A DNA stretch of 64,000 bases, from contig JBMOMN010000023.1 of NCBI GenBank assembly GCA_049324115.1, forward strand, positions 28,136-92,135, given 5' to 3'. The stretch comes from UBA5796 sp040752455. GTDB lineage: Bacteria > Chloroflexota > Anaerolineae > Anaerolineales > Villigracilaceae. Shown in pieces: positions 32,814-41,448 of this stretch; the stretch's first letter is position 1, and each line of letters starts with the position of its first letter. The translations under genes and the position numbers were made by a program. The notes beneath the pieces are model-generated. The model made no database searches. It was not told where the DNA came from and saw only the letters and a list, made by a program, of their open reading frames with translations.

Positions 32814-34730
32814 TTACGGCCGGTAGAGGGTGATGCTGGTCTCCAGGTTGGCGGCCGGGTCGTAGACGTAACCGGTGGCGGTCACATTCGAGACGGTGAA
32901 GGTGACGTAGGTCTTGTTGGTGCGGATGGTGCTGACCGTCACCGAGCAGAGGCCGCTGGTGTTGGTGGTGCAGGAGGCCGAGCCGCTGTACCCGCCGCTC
33001 CAGGCCCCGCTGACGACCGCCCCTGAAACCGGCGCGCCGTCCGCGTCTACGATGGAGATGGTCACGGTGGCGCTCCAGTACTTGCTGCTGACCAGCGCGG
33101 TCGCGCCGGACAGGTCGGCCACGTGGATGGCAGGATCCGTGCTGCCGCCGCCCGTCAGGTAGGCGATCGCGTCCGCAGCCTGGACCAGGCCGAAGCCGTA
33201 GGCCACGTCGCGCCCGGCCGCGCCCAGGTCATAGGCGGTAGCAGCCAGGGCATCCCGGACTTCCTGGTTGGTGGCGGTCGGGTCGGCGCTCCAGACCAGG
33301 GCTGCCACCGCCGAGACGTGCGGGGTCGCCATCGAAGTGCCGTCGTAATATTCGTAGCCGCTGGCCGGCCAGACGTATTCGCTGCTGACGGTCCCGGTCT
33401 GGCCGAGGGCGTTGGCGACCAGGGTCTGGCCGTCTTCCTGGCTCAGGCTGAGGGCGATGATGGTCGAGGATGCGCCGTCGCCGAGCGTGCCGAGGAAGTT
33501 GCCCGGCTCGTTGTTGTAGATCACCGCCGCCGCGCCGCCGCTGTTCTGCACGTTCATCACTTTATCGTAGAACGAGATCACGCCGCGCTCGCAGAGCACG
33601 ACCTTGCCCGCCCAGGCGCCGGTGCTGTCGCACAGCCCGCCGCTGACCAGCGCGCCGCTGGCCGTGCCGCGGGCCGCGTACTCGATGTGGTTGGCCGCGT
33701 AGTCCACGCCGTTGACGGTCAGGCTGTTGATGTCCAGGTACGGGACGGTGCTGAGCACGCCCACGCCGGGCGCGGCCAGTTCCACCTGGCTGTTCTGCTG
33801 CGAGAAATCGGCCACGAGCATGGCCGCGTCAATCGCCGCCACCGAAACGACCGAGTCGTAAGAGGCCGGGTACGAGTAGGCGGTGGTGCCGTCGTTGCCC
33901 GCCGCAGCAATGGACAGGATGCCCTGGGCATAAAGCGAATCGAAACCGCGCCGCTCGGTAACGCTGGAGCGGCTGCCCCCCAGGCTCATGCTGATGACGT
34001 TGGCGCCGGCTGCCGCACAACGGTTGGCCGCATCAATCAACGTGGACGAGTAAGCCCACAGGCCGTCGTTACCGAAGACGCGCACCATGTAAACATTGAC
34101 CGTGCCGGGAGTCACGCCGATCACGCCCAGGGTGTTGTTGACCGCGGCGATCGTCCCGCTGACATGCGAACCGTGACCGGAGCCGTCCTCGTCCCAGGGC
34201 AGGTTGCCGTCATAGCCGCTGACGTTCAGGCCCTGGAAGTCTTCGTGGCCGGTGTAAATGCCCGAATCGATGATACAGACCTTGCGGTTGCTGCCGGTGG
34301 GCGCGCCCGCGTCCACCACGTCATCGCGGTTGACATCCCAGACGTCCCGGGCCTGGACCATGTCCACGCCGTAGGGGACGACCTGCGAACCGGCCAGCGC
34401 CGGGGCCTGGACCGTCGAAGGCATGACGCTGATCGGGAAGCGCGCCACGTCTTCTTCGAGCAGGACGACGTTCGGGTTGCGGCTGATGCCGTCCACAGCC
34501 GCGGCCGGCAGGCTGACGGCGAAGGCGTTCAGGCCATCGAACGCGTAATGGAACTCCGCCCCGGCGCCCTTGAGCGCGTTTTCGACGAGGCCCTTCTTGC
34601 CGGGAGCAAACTGTACCAGCAGGCGCGACTTTCCGGTTTGCGGCCCGGTAGCCGCGCTGGACACGTTGAGTACCCCGACGAGCATGGTGGCGATGAGCAC
34701 GACGCTGATCAGGATGGTGAGCCGTTTCAT
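32814..34730 (-). CDS. Secreted subtilisin-like serine protease (S8) with PA insert
   Basis: The 638-residue pre-pro-protein has a signal peptide (ISVVLIATMLVGVLNVSSAA), an inhibitor-like propeptide to about residue 110, and an S8 domain with the catalytic triad Asp in KVCIIDSGIYTGHEDF, His in GHGSHVSGTIAAV and Ser in GTSMATPHVSAVAAL. A protease-associated domain is inserted between the His and Ser (KVVLCERGVISFYDKV). A C-terminal Ig-like domain (VTISIVDADGAPVSGAVV) ends the protein. It likely degrades extracellular protein. Confidence 0.94.
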   Translation of the reverse strand: MKRLTILISVVLIATMLVGVLNVSSAATGPQTGKSRLLVQFAPGKKGLVENALKGAGAEFHYAFDGLNAFAVSLPAAAVDGISRNPNVVLLEEDVARFPISVMPSTVQAPALAGSQVVPYGVDMVQARDVWDVNRDDVVDAGAPTGSNRKVCIIDSGIYTGHEDFQGLNVSGYDGNLPWDEDGSGHGSHVSGTIAAVNNTLGVIGVTPGTVNVYMVRVFGNDGLWAYSSTLIDAANRCAAAGANVISMSLGGSRSSVTERRGFDSLYAQGILSIAAAGNDGTTAYSYPASYDSVVSVAAIDAAMLVADFSQQNSQVELAAPGVGVLSTVPYLDINSLTVNGVDYAANHIEYAARGTASGALVSGGLCDSTGAWAGKVVLCERGVISFYDKVMNVQNSGGAAAVIYNNEPGNFLGTLGDGASSTIIALSLSQEDGQTLVANALGQTGTVSSEYVWPASGYEYYDGTSMATPHVSAVAALVWSADPTATNQEVRDALAATAYDLGAAGRDVAYGFGLVQAADAIAYLTGGGSTDPAIHVADLSGATALVSSKYWSATVTISIVDADGAPVSGAVVSGAWSGGYSGSASCTTNTSGLCSVTVSTIRTNKTYVTFTVSNVTATGYVYDPAANLETSITLYRP

Positions 34731-35293
34731 GAAAATTCTCCTCCGATTTCAAATTTTTATTGGGACAAAGGGGGAAATGGGACAGCGTTCCTCGATAGGG
34801 CCTCCTTTCCGGTGAAACCATCACGTACAATGACACCTTTTATGTGACGGAGTTGTAACGGTTTCGATACGGGCAAACCCGGAATTAAATGGCTCGTCAG
34901 GATCAAGTGGGGTGGAAACCCGTTTTGCCACAGAGCGCACAGAGAGCACCGAGATTTTAAAAGGCGGCTCTCCCATTTTTGACGGGAAAAACCTTTTGAA
35001 ACACGAAGGAACACAAAGTCCACGAAGGAATATCTTTACGGCAAGGCGCTTTTTTCCCTTTGAGTGCCTTCGTGTGACTTTGTGTTTAGGCTCTTTCCCG
35101 TGTGTTACGGAAGAGCCTAAAAGGTTTTCTCTGTAGACTCTGTAATCTCACTGGTGAATAAATGGGCGACCCCACCAAATACCAGAGAGCCAATTAAATA
35201 AAAAAACGCCAGTGATGGACGCTTTTCGCAGGGCAGGACGAAATCCCGCCAAATCGAGTGTTTGCGGAATGCCGTCCCGCATCACGCCACAGG
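34731..35293. repeat. Non-coding spacer with CACGAAGG-type inverted arrays
   Basis: CACAGAGCGCACAGAGAGCA lies near 34929. GAAACACGAAGGAACACAAA (from about 34996) faces CCTTCGTGTGACTTTGTG (about 35067-35084). A hairpin is formed by TTAGGCTCTT at 35086-35095 and AAGAGCCTAA at 35111-35120. No protein-like frame was found. I read it as a gene-less version of the inverted word arrays seen around the cassette genes. Confidence 0.55.
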
Positions 35294-38200
35294 TTATCGG
35301 CTGTTGCGGGTCAGGACCAGGATGGTCAGGTCGTCGGCGGGGGGGAGGGGGTGGATGAAATCCACCAGGGCAGTGTCAATGTGGTCGAGGATGGCGGCGG
35401 CAGTGCGGGCCGGGGAATTGGTCAGGAGCGAGACCAGGCGTTCCTCGCCGAACATCTCCTCGTCGGGCGAGAAGGATTCGGTCAGGCCGTCGGTGTACAT
35501 CAGCAGGCAGTCGTCGTCTTCGAGGGTGATCGTATTTTCGCTGATCTCCAGGCTCTCGACCGCGCCCAGCGCCATGCCGGTACGGGTCAGGCGGGTGAGC
35601 GAGCTGGTGTCACAACACTGCCAGATGGGAGGGTTGTGCCCGGCGTTGGCGTAGGTCACTTTGCCGGTCCCGGTGTCCAGCACGGCGTAAAAGGCCGTGA
35701 CGAACATCCCCTGCTCGCAATCGGGATACAACAGGGCGTTGACGCGGCGCAGGGCCTCGGCCGGGGAAACGGTCTCCAAAACGGCGGCCCGGACCAGGGT
35801 CCGGGTGAGGGCCATGAAGAGCGCGGCCGGGACACCCTTGTCGGCCACATCCGCAATGAACAGCCCGACCTTCCCGTCCGGCAGTTCCAGCACGTCGTAG
35901 AAATCCCCGCCCACCTGGCGCGCCGTCCGCCAGCGGGCCGCCAGGTTCCAGCCCTCGATCTCCGGCAGGATTTCGGGGATGAAAGTCTGCTGGATCTGGC
36001 GCGCAAGCTGCACCTCGTATTCGAGGCGTTCGCGCACGACCATTTCGAGCTGCAGGCGGTCGTTCTGGGCGGCCAGTGCCACCTGCTGGGCGATGCCGGT
36101 CAGGATTTCGAGCCGCCGCTCGCGGAAGCGCCGCCCGCCGGAGGCTTCTTCGATCATCATCACGCCGAAAATGTCGGTTTTGATAGAGAGCGGGAAGGCC
36201 ATCATCAGGCGTTCGCCGCTGGAAAAGGCCTCGATGTGGCCGACCAGGTTGTCGTCCGGCTCGATCAACAGCCAGGTGTGGGGGCCATCCTCCGGCTCCA
36301 GTTGCTTGACCACGATCCGGTTCTGTTCGCGGACGATGTCGAGCAGGGGGAACTCGCCGACGGCGTAATCCTCGGCCCAGACCAGTTCCTTCACGTCCTC
36401 CGGGACGCCGTACTGGTCGCCGGGGTAGAACATTTGCAGGTCTTCGTCCCAGAGATAGATGGCGCAGACCTCCACCCCGACCACGATGGGCATGATGCGG
36501 ACAATGGTGGCGAGGATCTCGCCCAGGTCGTTCATGCTGACCACCGCCTGGGCCACCTGCAACAGGGCTGCCGAAGCGTAAGCCTGTTCCTGGGCCACGT
36601 CGTAGAGGCGGGCGTTCTCGATGGCGACCGCGGCGTAACTGGCGAAGGTGGTGGTCATGGCCTGGGCTTCGTGGCCGTAGCGGCCGGGGGTGTGGTGGGC
36701 CAGGGACAGCACGCCCAGCGGCTGGTCGCCGATCCGCAGCGGGGCGACGATGGCGGAATAGTCGCTGGCGAACTGCCCGGCCAGCCCCAGCGGCCCATAC
36801 GGGTCGTCTGGCTTGCGGATGATCGGCTGGTCGGCCATCAGGGCTTTCGTCATCCACTCGGATTCGGCCTCCCCCGAATTGGAGGGCAGCCGCGCCAGCA
36901 GGACTTCCTGCGGGTCCACCCCGTGGGCGGCCGCCAGGAACAGTTCCTCCCCGTCCAGCAGCCAGATGGCGGTGAGGTCGCAGGGCAGGTTGCGCTCCAG
37001 TTCGGTCAACACCGACTCGAGCACCTGCTCCACGCCCACATTGGCCGAAAGCAGGCCGGCCACCTCGCGCAGGCTGTCGGCCACCTGCCGCCGCCACTGC
37101 TCGGAACTGTACAGGTCGGCGTTGTGGATGGCGGCGGCGATGTTGTCGGCCAGGGCCTCGAAGATCAGGCGGTCGTCATCGGTGAAGGCGTCCTTTTTGT
37201 CGCTCTGGATGTCGAGGACGCCGACCACTTTCCCGTTGAAGGTCAACGGCACGGTCAATTCAGAATTGATCTCGACCGGCGGCAGGGGCGAAGGGCGGTA
37301 ACGCTCGTCCTGGGCGACATCGTTGAGCAGCACCGTCTGGACGTTGCGCGCCACCCAGGGGATGATGCCGCTCTCGTCGTCGAGCGATACGGCATAGCCG
37401 CCGCTCAAGATCTCGCTCCGCTCGCCGCTGCCGGCTTCGTAGATGATCTGCCGCCGGTTGTGGTGGACCGTGAACAGGTGGACGAACGGGTAGCCGAACT
37501 TCTCCTGGACCAGCAAAGCCATCTCTTTCATCAGGGTTTTCAGGTCGAGGGTGCGGGTGATGCTGTCGCTGGCTTCGGCGATCACGGCCAACTGGTCGGC
37601 GCGGCGGCGCAAGTCGCCATACAGGCGCGCCCCCTCAATCGCCAGGGCGATGTTATCAGCCAGGGCGCGCAGCACCAGCAGGTCGTTGGGATGGAAGGCC
37701 GCCACCTGGTCGCTCTGCACGTCCAGCACGCCGAGCACCCGCTCTTCCACCTTGAGCGGCAGGACCACCTCGGAGCGGGTCTCGGGCAGGCTGCCGATGA
37801 AGCGGAAGCGCGGTTCGTTCCGCACGTCGTCGGTCAACACTTCCTGGCCGGTCCGGGCCACGTGGCCGATCAGCCCCTGGCCCAGTTCCACTTCGAGGGT
37901 CGTCGAAGCCTTCCTGCGTCCCTTGCGCGAGGCGCTGGCGCTGGCGCGGTAATGCAGCGCGGTCTGCCCTGGCGAAAGGGTGAAGATCGCCACGTAATAA
38001 TATTTGAACGTCTCACAGATCAGGGCCGCCACCCGGCGGGCCAGTTCGTCCACGTCCAGCAGGTTGGCGATCTGGGCGCTGACCGAGCGCACCAGGCTCA
38101 ACTGTCCGATGCGCCAGCGTTCGACCGCCACCCGGTGGGAGGCCACCAGCGCCACCGCAGCGATGCTGACCAGCCCCGCCAGCCCGTCCAGGTCTTCCTG

Positions 38201-38575
38201 GGAGAAGGCGGACGCGCCCGGACGGGAGACCTGCAGCACCCCCAGGATGAAGCCCTGCTCCTCGATCGGGATGGCCGCCACGCAAGCGCCGCCGGGACCC
38301 TCGGCCTGCTCGCTGACCATTTGGCCTGATCCAAACGCCCGGCGCATCCACTCGCTGGACGGCTCGGGCGTGAAGATGGGCGACTCGTCCCAATCCGGCA
38401 GGCGGAAGAGGGACTCGTTCAGCCAGACGGCCGCTTCACCATCCACCAGGCGGGTGACCATCCCTTCGATGCGGTCGCGCTGGGCGGCCAGGGAGGTGGC
38501 GTTGAGCAACTGTTCGCCCAGGCTGGCGAGTTCACGCCAGTCCGGCGCGGCAGGCTGAGGTTCCCGTTTACTCAT
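35294..38575 (-). CDS. Multi-GAF PP2C-type (SpoIIE/RsbU-like) serine phosphatase
   Basis: This 1093-residue cytoplasmic protein has about five GAF-like sensor modules in tandem (roughly residues 20-165, 170-320, 335-490, 510-670 and 690-850) and a C-terminal SpoIIE phosphatase with QVGGDFYDVLELPDGKVGLF, ADVADKGVPAALFMAL, YTDGLTESFSPDEEMFG and PADDLTILVLTR. Such phosphatases dephosphorylate STAS anti-anti-sigma proteins. Its start overlaps the end of the HATPase gene by eight bases, and two STAS proteins are encoded next to it, so the partner-switching role is well supported by context. Confidence 0.93.
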   Translation of the reverse strand: MSKREPQPAAPDWRELASLGEQLLNATSLAAQRDRIEGMVTRLVDGEAAVWLNESLFRLPDWDESPIFTPEPSSEWMRRAFGSGQMVSEQAEGPGGACVAAIPIEEQGFILGVLQVSRPGASAFSQEDLDGLAGLVSIAAVALVASHRVAVERWRIGQLSLVRSVSAQIANLLDVDELARRVAALICETFKYYYVAIFTLSPGQTALHYRASASASRKGRRKASTTLEVELGQGLIGHVARTGQEVLTDDVRNEPRFRFIGSLPETRSEVVLPLKVEERVLGVLDVQSDQVAAFHPNDLLVLRALADNIALAIEGARLYGDLRRRADQLAVIAEASDSITRTLDLKTLMKEMALLVQEKFGYPFVHLFTVHHNRRQIIYEAGSGERSEILSGGYAVSLDDESGIIPWVARNVQTVLLNDVAQDERYRPSPLPPVEINSELTVPLTFNGKVVGVLDIQSDKKDAFTDDDRLIFEALADNIAAAIHNADLYSSEQWRRQVADSLREVAGLLSANVGVEQVLESVLTELERNLPCDLTAIWLLDGEELFLAAAHGVDPQEVLLARLPSNSGEAESEWMTKALMADQPIIRKPDDPYGPLGLAGQFASDYSAIVAPLRIGDQPLGVLSLAHHTPGRYGHEAQAMTTTFASYAAVAIENARLYDVAQEQAYASAALLQVAQAVVSMNDLGEILATIVRIMPIVVGVEVCAIYLWDEDLQMFYPGDQYGVPEDVKELVWAEDYAVGEFPLLDIVREQNRIVVKQLEPEDGPHTWLLIEPDDNLVGHIEAFSSGERLMMAFPLSIKTDIFGVMMIEEASGGRRFRERRLEILTGIAQQVALAAQNDRLQLEMVVRERLEYEVQLARQIQQTFIPEILPEIEGWNLAARWRTARQVGGDFYDVLELPDGKVGLFIADVADKGVPAALFMALTRTLVRAAVLETVSPAEALRRVNALLYPDCEQGMFVTAFYAVLDTGTGKVTYANAGHNPPIWQCCDTSSLTRLTRTGMALGAVESLEISENTITLEDDDCLLMYTDGLTESFSPDEEMFGEERLVSLLTNSPARTAAAILDHIDTALVDFIHPLPPADDLTILVLTRNSR

Positions 38576-38990
38576 CCGTTTTCTCGCGGTGCTTCTTCAT
38601 GGTGAGCACGTTCCCGAATTCGGGAGAGCACTCGAAGGTGACTTCATCCATCAACTTGCGCATCAGGTAAACGCCCAGCCCGCCGACCTTGCGTTTCTCC
38701 AGGTCCGGCGACAGGTCCGGGCCGGGGACGCTGTCCAGGTCGAAGGGCAGGCCGTGGTCCCGCAGGATGATGACCAGGTCGGTATCGGTGAGACTGCACG
38801 TGCATTCGATCTCGCCGTCGGGGGTCTCCTCATAGGCATGTTCGATGATATTCGAGCAGGCTTCGTCTGCGGCAAGCTGGATGGCGTAGACCGAGCGGGA
38901 ATCGAAACCGGCTTCGTCGGCGGCCTGGCCGACGAATTCACGGATATCATCCAGGCTGCTGAAATCGGCAGGGAAAATGACAGTACGCAT
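38568..38990 (-). CDS. RsbW/SpoIIAB-like anti-sigma serine kinase
   Basis: The 140-residue protein is a HATPase_c domain with N-box LAADEACSNIIEHAYEE, G1 LRDHGLPFDL and G2 GGLGVYLMRKLMDEV. In the known systems such kinases bind a sigma factor or another target and phosphorylate STAS proteins. It overlaps the SpoIIE phosphatase gene. No sigma factor gene is present in the window, so the output target is unknown and may not be a sigma factor. Confidence 0.92.
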   Translation of the reverse strand: MRTVIFPADFSSLDDIREFVGQAADEAGFDSRSVYAIQLAADEACSNIIEHAYEETPDGEIECTCSLTDTDLVIILRDHGLPFDLDSVPGPDLSPDLEKRKVGGLGVYLMRKLMDEVTFECSPEFGNVLTMKKHREKTDE

Positions 38991-39003
38991 AATGGAAACG
39001 AAA

Positions 39004-39035
39004 GGCCGCTTTCAAGTCACGAGGCGAAAGCGGCC
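39004..39035 (-). terminator. Hairpin between the STAS and RsbW-like genes
   Basis: GGCCGCTTTC and GAAAGCGGCC form a 10-bp perfect stem. On the minus strand TTTCGTTTCC follows. It may end the STAS transcript in part, so that STAS is made in excess of the kinase. Confidence 0.6.
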
Positions 39036-39058
39036 CGACGGTTATCACCAGCCCCGAA

Positions 39059-39394
39059 TTAGAAGTAACCCACCGCGGCGGTCAGGTCGTCGAAAATCGT
39101 GAACAGGGGGACAAATCCGGTCAATTCGAAGGCTTCGTAGATACGCTGCGGGATGCAGGCCAGCGCCAGCTCGCCCCGGTTGTAGCGTTTGCAGGTGCGC
39201 TGGGCCGCCAGGATGGTGCGGAACCCGGCGCTGGACATGAACTCGATCCCGCTCATGTCTACAACGATTTTAAACACACCGTTGGCATTGATGCCTTCCA
39301 GCAGATCGCTCAACTTGGGCGCTGTGGAACTATCCACACGGCCTGTGACAGTCACAACATCACAGTGTTTGTAACTCTTGGTTGCAATTTCCAT
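39059..39394 (-). CDS. STAS-domain anti-sigma factor antagonist (RsbV-like)
   Basis: The 111-residue protein has the STAS pattern VVTVTGRVDSSTAPKLSDLL and KIVVDMSGIEFMSSAGFRTI, in which the Ser-Ser before AG includes the phosphorylated serine. ATG 39394 is chosen because GGAGGAGCC precedes it and the family N-terminus starts there. It belongs to the module with the kinase and phosphatase on the same strand. Confidence 0.94.
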   Translation of the reverse strand: MEIATKSYKHCDVVTVTGRVDSSTAPKLSDLLEGINANGVFKIVVDMSGIEFMSSAGFRTILAAQRTCKRYNRGELALACIPQRIYEAFELTGFVPLFTIFDDLTAAVGYF

Positions 39395-39515
39395 GGCTCC
39401 TCCATCATCAGGATAAATGATTGCCCGGATTATAACATGGACGCCGTTACTTAGCCCCCTACTACGGGATCGTCCATGCCTGGGACGCCCCTCCTGAACA
39501 ACCAGGTGTGGTGGA

Positions 39516-39544
39516 TTGTTTTCCCGAAGCAATTGCTGTATAGT
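39516..39544 (+). promoter_or_regulatory. Candidate sigma-70 promoter for the plus-strand STAS gene
   Basis: TTGTTT at 39516-39521 and TATAGT at 39539-39544 are 17 bases apart. AAGGAGG lies before the ATG at 39592. Confidence 0.6.
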
Positions 39545-39591
39545 ATCTTAAGCGGCATCCACTTTTATCCGTAAAACAAGGAGGCAAAACC

Positions 39592-40002
39592 ATGGAAATC
39601 ACCATTACGAAGATCGAAGGCCGGGTCCCGGTCAGCCTCGTCCAGCTCAACGGCGACCTGGACGGCTCAAACTTCAAGGATTTGATCGCCACCGCCCAAT
39701 TGCTCTACGACGAAGGCGTCCGCCATCTCTTGCTCGACATGGCGGGCCTGGGCTTTATGAGCAGCGCCGGGCTGGCCGCCCTGCACATCGTCACCAAAGT
39801 GTTCGGCGGTGAAAAGGCTCCCGATCCCGAAGACGGCTGGGCCACCTTCCGCACCATGGACAGGGAACGCGCCGGGGGCCGGCAGAACAACGTCAAATTG
39901 CTCAACCCCACCGAAAGGGTCTTGGAAGTGCTCGACATGGTCGGTTTCGCGCCGCTCTACGAAATTTACACCAACCTCGACGAGGCCACGCAATCTTTTT
40001 AG
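39592..40002 (+). CDS. Second STAS-domain protein, divergent from the first
   Basis: The 136-residue protein has a STAS fold: LVQLNGDLDGSNFKDLIATA, HLLLDMAGLGFMSSAGLAAL with the phospho-serine region. It carries an insertion of about 20 residues (FGGEKAPDPEDGWATFRTMD) compared with the minus-strand STAS. The two are transcribed divergently from a shared 197-base region. It may answer to the same kinase and phosphatase, or act as a sensor for another partner. Confidence 0.9.
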   Translation: MEITITKIEGRVPVSLVQLNGDLDGSNFKDLIATAQLLYDEGVRHLLLDMAGLGFMSSAGLAALHIVTKVFGGEKAPDPEDGWATFRTMDRERAGGRQNNVKLLNPTERVLEVLDMVGFAPLYEIYTNLDEATQSF

Positions 40003-40063
40003 CCGCGCAACTATTTCGGACGATCCGCATCCAATTAGCAAAAACCGATCAGAGAGGTTCCTT

Positions 40064-40525
40064 ATGCCCCAAAAGAAAACCACCCGCCGCGCCCAGGCGC
40101 GCAAGAAAAACATCCTGCAACAGCCCGCCGTCCAGTTGGGCCTCCTGGCGGTCGCCGTCCTGGCGGTCGTCTTCATCGTTTTGGCCAATTCCGGCGGAGG
40201 AGGCGGCCTGGCCCGCGAAATCTCGGTGGACGAAGCCTACCAGATCTACCAGCAGGGCGACGCTTACTTCCTCGACGTCCGCACCGTGGAGGAGTGGAAC
40301 GAGTACCACGCCCCCGATACCACCCTGATCCCGCTCGACCAGCTCGCCGCCCGCGTGAGCGAACTGTCCAAGGACAGGCAGATCGTGGTCGTCTGTCGTT
40401 CGGGCAACCGCAGCCAGTCCGGGCGGGACATCCTGCTCCAGGCCGGGTTCACGGACGTGACCAGCATGGCCGGCGGACTCAGCACCTGGCGCGACAAAGG
40501 CTACCCGGTCACAACCGGACCCTAG
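40064..40525 (+). CDS. Membrane-anchored rhodanese-like protein
   Basis: The 153-residue protein starts with a basic segment (PQKKTTRRAQARKKNI), one span (VQLGLLAVAVLAVVFIVLA), then a single rhodanese domain with YFLDVRTVEEWNEYHAPD and the active-site loop VVVCRSGNRSQSG containing the catalytic Cys. It would transfer sulfane sulfur or sense it at the outer face of the membrane. ATG 40064 is preceded by GAGAGGTTC. A terminator and a separate promoter follow. Confidence 0.9.
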   Translation: MPQKKTTRRAQARKKNILQQPAVQLGLLAVAVLAVVFIVLANSGGGGGLAREISVDEAYQIYQQGDAYFLDVRTVEEWNEYHAPDTTLIPLDQLAARVSELSKDRQIVVVCRSGNRSQSGRDILLQAGFTDVTSMAGGLSTWRDKGYPVTTGP

Positions 40526-40533
40526 AGAAAATC

Positions 40534-40632
40534 AGACCCTAAAGGTTTTTCACCCGGAACAACCTTGGATATTCGTTTTGCAACCTCGAACCCGGATGTG
40601 ACGGGCGAACATCCATGAAACCTTTAGGGTCT
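40534..40632. repeat. Long dyad with 15-bp perfect arms
   Basis: AGACCCTAAAGGTTT at 40534-40548 is the exact reverse complement of 40618-40632; the loop is 69 bases. It lies between the rhodanese stop and its terminator. It looks like a dispersed hairpin element rather than part of a gene. Confidence 0.7.
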
Positions 40633-40641
40633 CTGGCAACC

Positions 40642-40666
40642 AACCCGGCCTCACCCGGGGTTTTTT
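40642..40666 (+). terminator. Terminator before the Fur-family regulator
   Basis: AACCCGG pairs with CCGGGGTT with one bulge, followed by a run of six T. Confidence 0.65.
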
Positions 40667-40667
40667 C

Positions 40668-40711
40668 TTGACAAATCCTGTTTTCGCCTTATAATTGAAA
40701 ATGATTTTCAA
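40668..40711 (+). promoter_or_regulatory. Sigma-70 promoter with overlapping Fur/Zur-type operator
   Basis: TTGACA at 40668-40673 and TATAAT at 40690-40695 are 16 bases apart. A perfect 17-base palindrome TTGAAAATGATTTTCAA at 40695-40711 covers the start-site region. Binding there would block the promoter of the regulator itself. A second site of the same pattern lies before znuA. Confidence 0.88.
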
Positions 40712-40725
40712 TAAGCGAGCGCCCC

Positions 40726-41148
40726 ATGACTGCTGATTCCTGGCTGACCCAACTCCAACAGGGCGGATACCGCCTGACCGAAGCCCGCCGCGCCGTGGTG
40801 GACGTGGTCTCGGCTTGCGACCACGCCCTGACCCCGGTGGAAGTCTACGACGCCGCTCGCCGGGCCTACCCGGCCCTGGGGCTGGTCTCGGTCTACCGTA
40901 CCCTGGAGAAACTCGACGAACTGGGCCTGGTCCAGCGCGTCCACCAGGAGGGGGGCTGCAACGCTTACCTCCCGCACGCCGATGGCCACCAGCACCTGAT
41001 CATCTGCGACCGGTGCGGGCGGGCGCTCTATTTTTCCGGTGACGATTTGAGCATCCTGTTCCAGCGAGTGGGCGAGCAGCACAATTTCGAGGTGACCGGT
41101 CACTGGCTGCAACTCTCCGGCCTGTGCGCCGATTGCCAGCCGGAATAG
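40726..41148 (+). CDS. Fur-family metal-responsive repressor, probably Zur
   Basis: The 140-residue regulator has an N-terminal winged helix (YRLTEARRAVVDVVSACD, LVSVYRTLEKLDELGLV) and a dimerisation domain with HADGHQHLIICDRCG and CADC, the two CxxC pairs that hold a structural zinc. Its position at the head of a zinc/manganese importer cluster, with matching operators before itself and before the substrate-binding protein, points to Zur or a Mn-type Fur rather than an iron Fur. Confidence 0.9.
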   Translation: MTADSWLTQLQQGGYRLTEARRAVVDVVSACDHALTPVEVYDAARRAYPALGLVSVYRTLEKLDELGLVQRVHQEGGCNAYLPHADGHQHLIICDRCGRALYFSGDDLSILFQRVGEQHNFEVTGHWLQLSGLCADCQPE

Positions 41149-41167
41149 CTGAATTTAGAGGTGTATT

Positions 41168-41359
41168 ATGTGCATGTTCTGTGCTTCGATCCCGGTTGTA
41201 ACTGCCGTCGGCGCCAAGGCCCGGGCCAAGCAGGTCCGTGAGCAGGGCGTCGAAAAGCCGTCCGGGAAGAGACAACTGCCGGTCACGCCGGTCACCGTCC
41301 TGGCGGTGGGGGCGCTGGTTACGGCTTCGGTGCTGTATCACAGTCAATTTAACGGGTAA
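41168..41359 (+). CDS. Small membrane protein with N-terminal CxxC
   Basis: This 63-residue protein begins MCMFCASIPVVTAVGAKARA and has one hydrophobic helix near the end (VTPVTVLAVGALVTASVLYH). GAGGTGTATT precedes the ATG. It lies between the regulator and its terminator, so it belongs to the regulator's transcript. The cysteine pair could bind metal, but this is inference. I recall similar short proteins in other genomes without a known role. Confidence 0.6.
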   Translation: MCMFCASIPVVTAVGAKARAKQVREQGVEKPSGKRQLPVTPVTVLAVGALVTASVLYHSQFNG

Positions 41360-41367
41360 CAGGCCAA

Positions 41368-41401
41368 ACCGGAGTCCGCTCCGCCGGGTTCCGGTCTTTT
41401 T
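41368..41401 (+). terminator. Terminator of the Fur-family operon
   Basis: ACCGGA and TCCGGT close a GC-rich hairpin followed by CTTTTTG. Confidence 0.7.
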
Positions 41402-41414
41402 GTGCCGGTTTTTA

Positions 41415-41431
41415 ATGAAATCGAATTTCAT
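41415..41431 (+). promoter_or_regulatory. Second Fur/Zur-type operator, before znuA
   Basis: ATGAAATCGAATTTCAT has 7-bp arms and matches the first site on the pattern TGAAAWNGAWTTTCA. It lies 17 bases before the znuA ATG, close to its ribosome binding site. Confidence 0.8.
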
Positions 41432-41448
41432 TTTCAAGAAGGAGCGTT

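Noticed and set aside
35294..38575. Large opposite-strand open frame across the GAF-SpoIIE gene
   Set aside because: It is the GC-rich antisense shadow of the real gene; the minus frame has full domain motifs.
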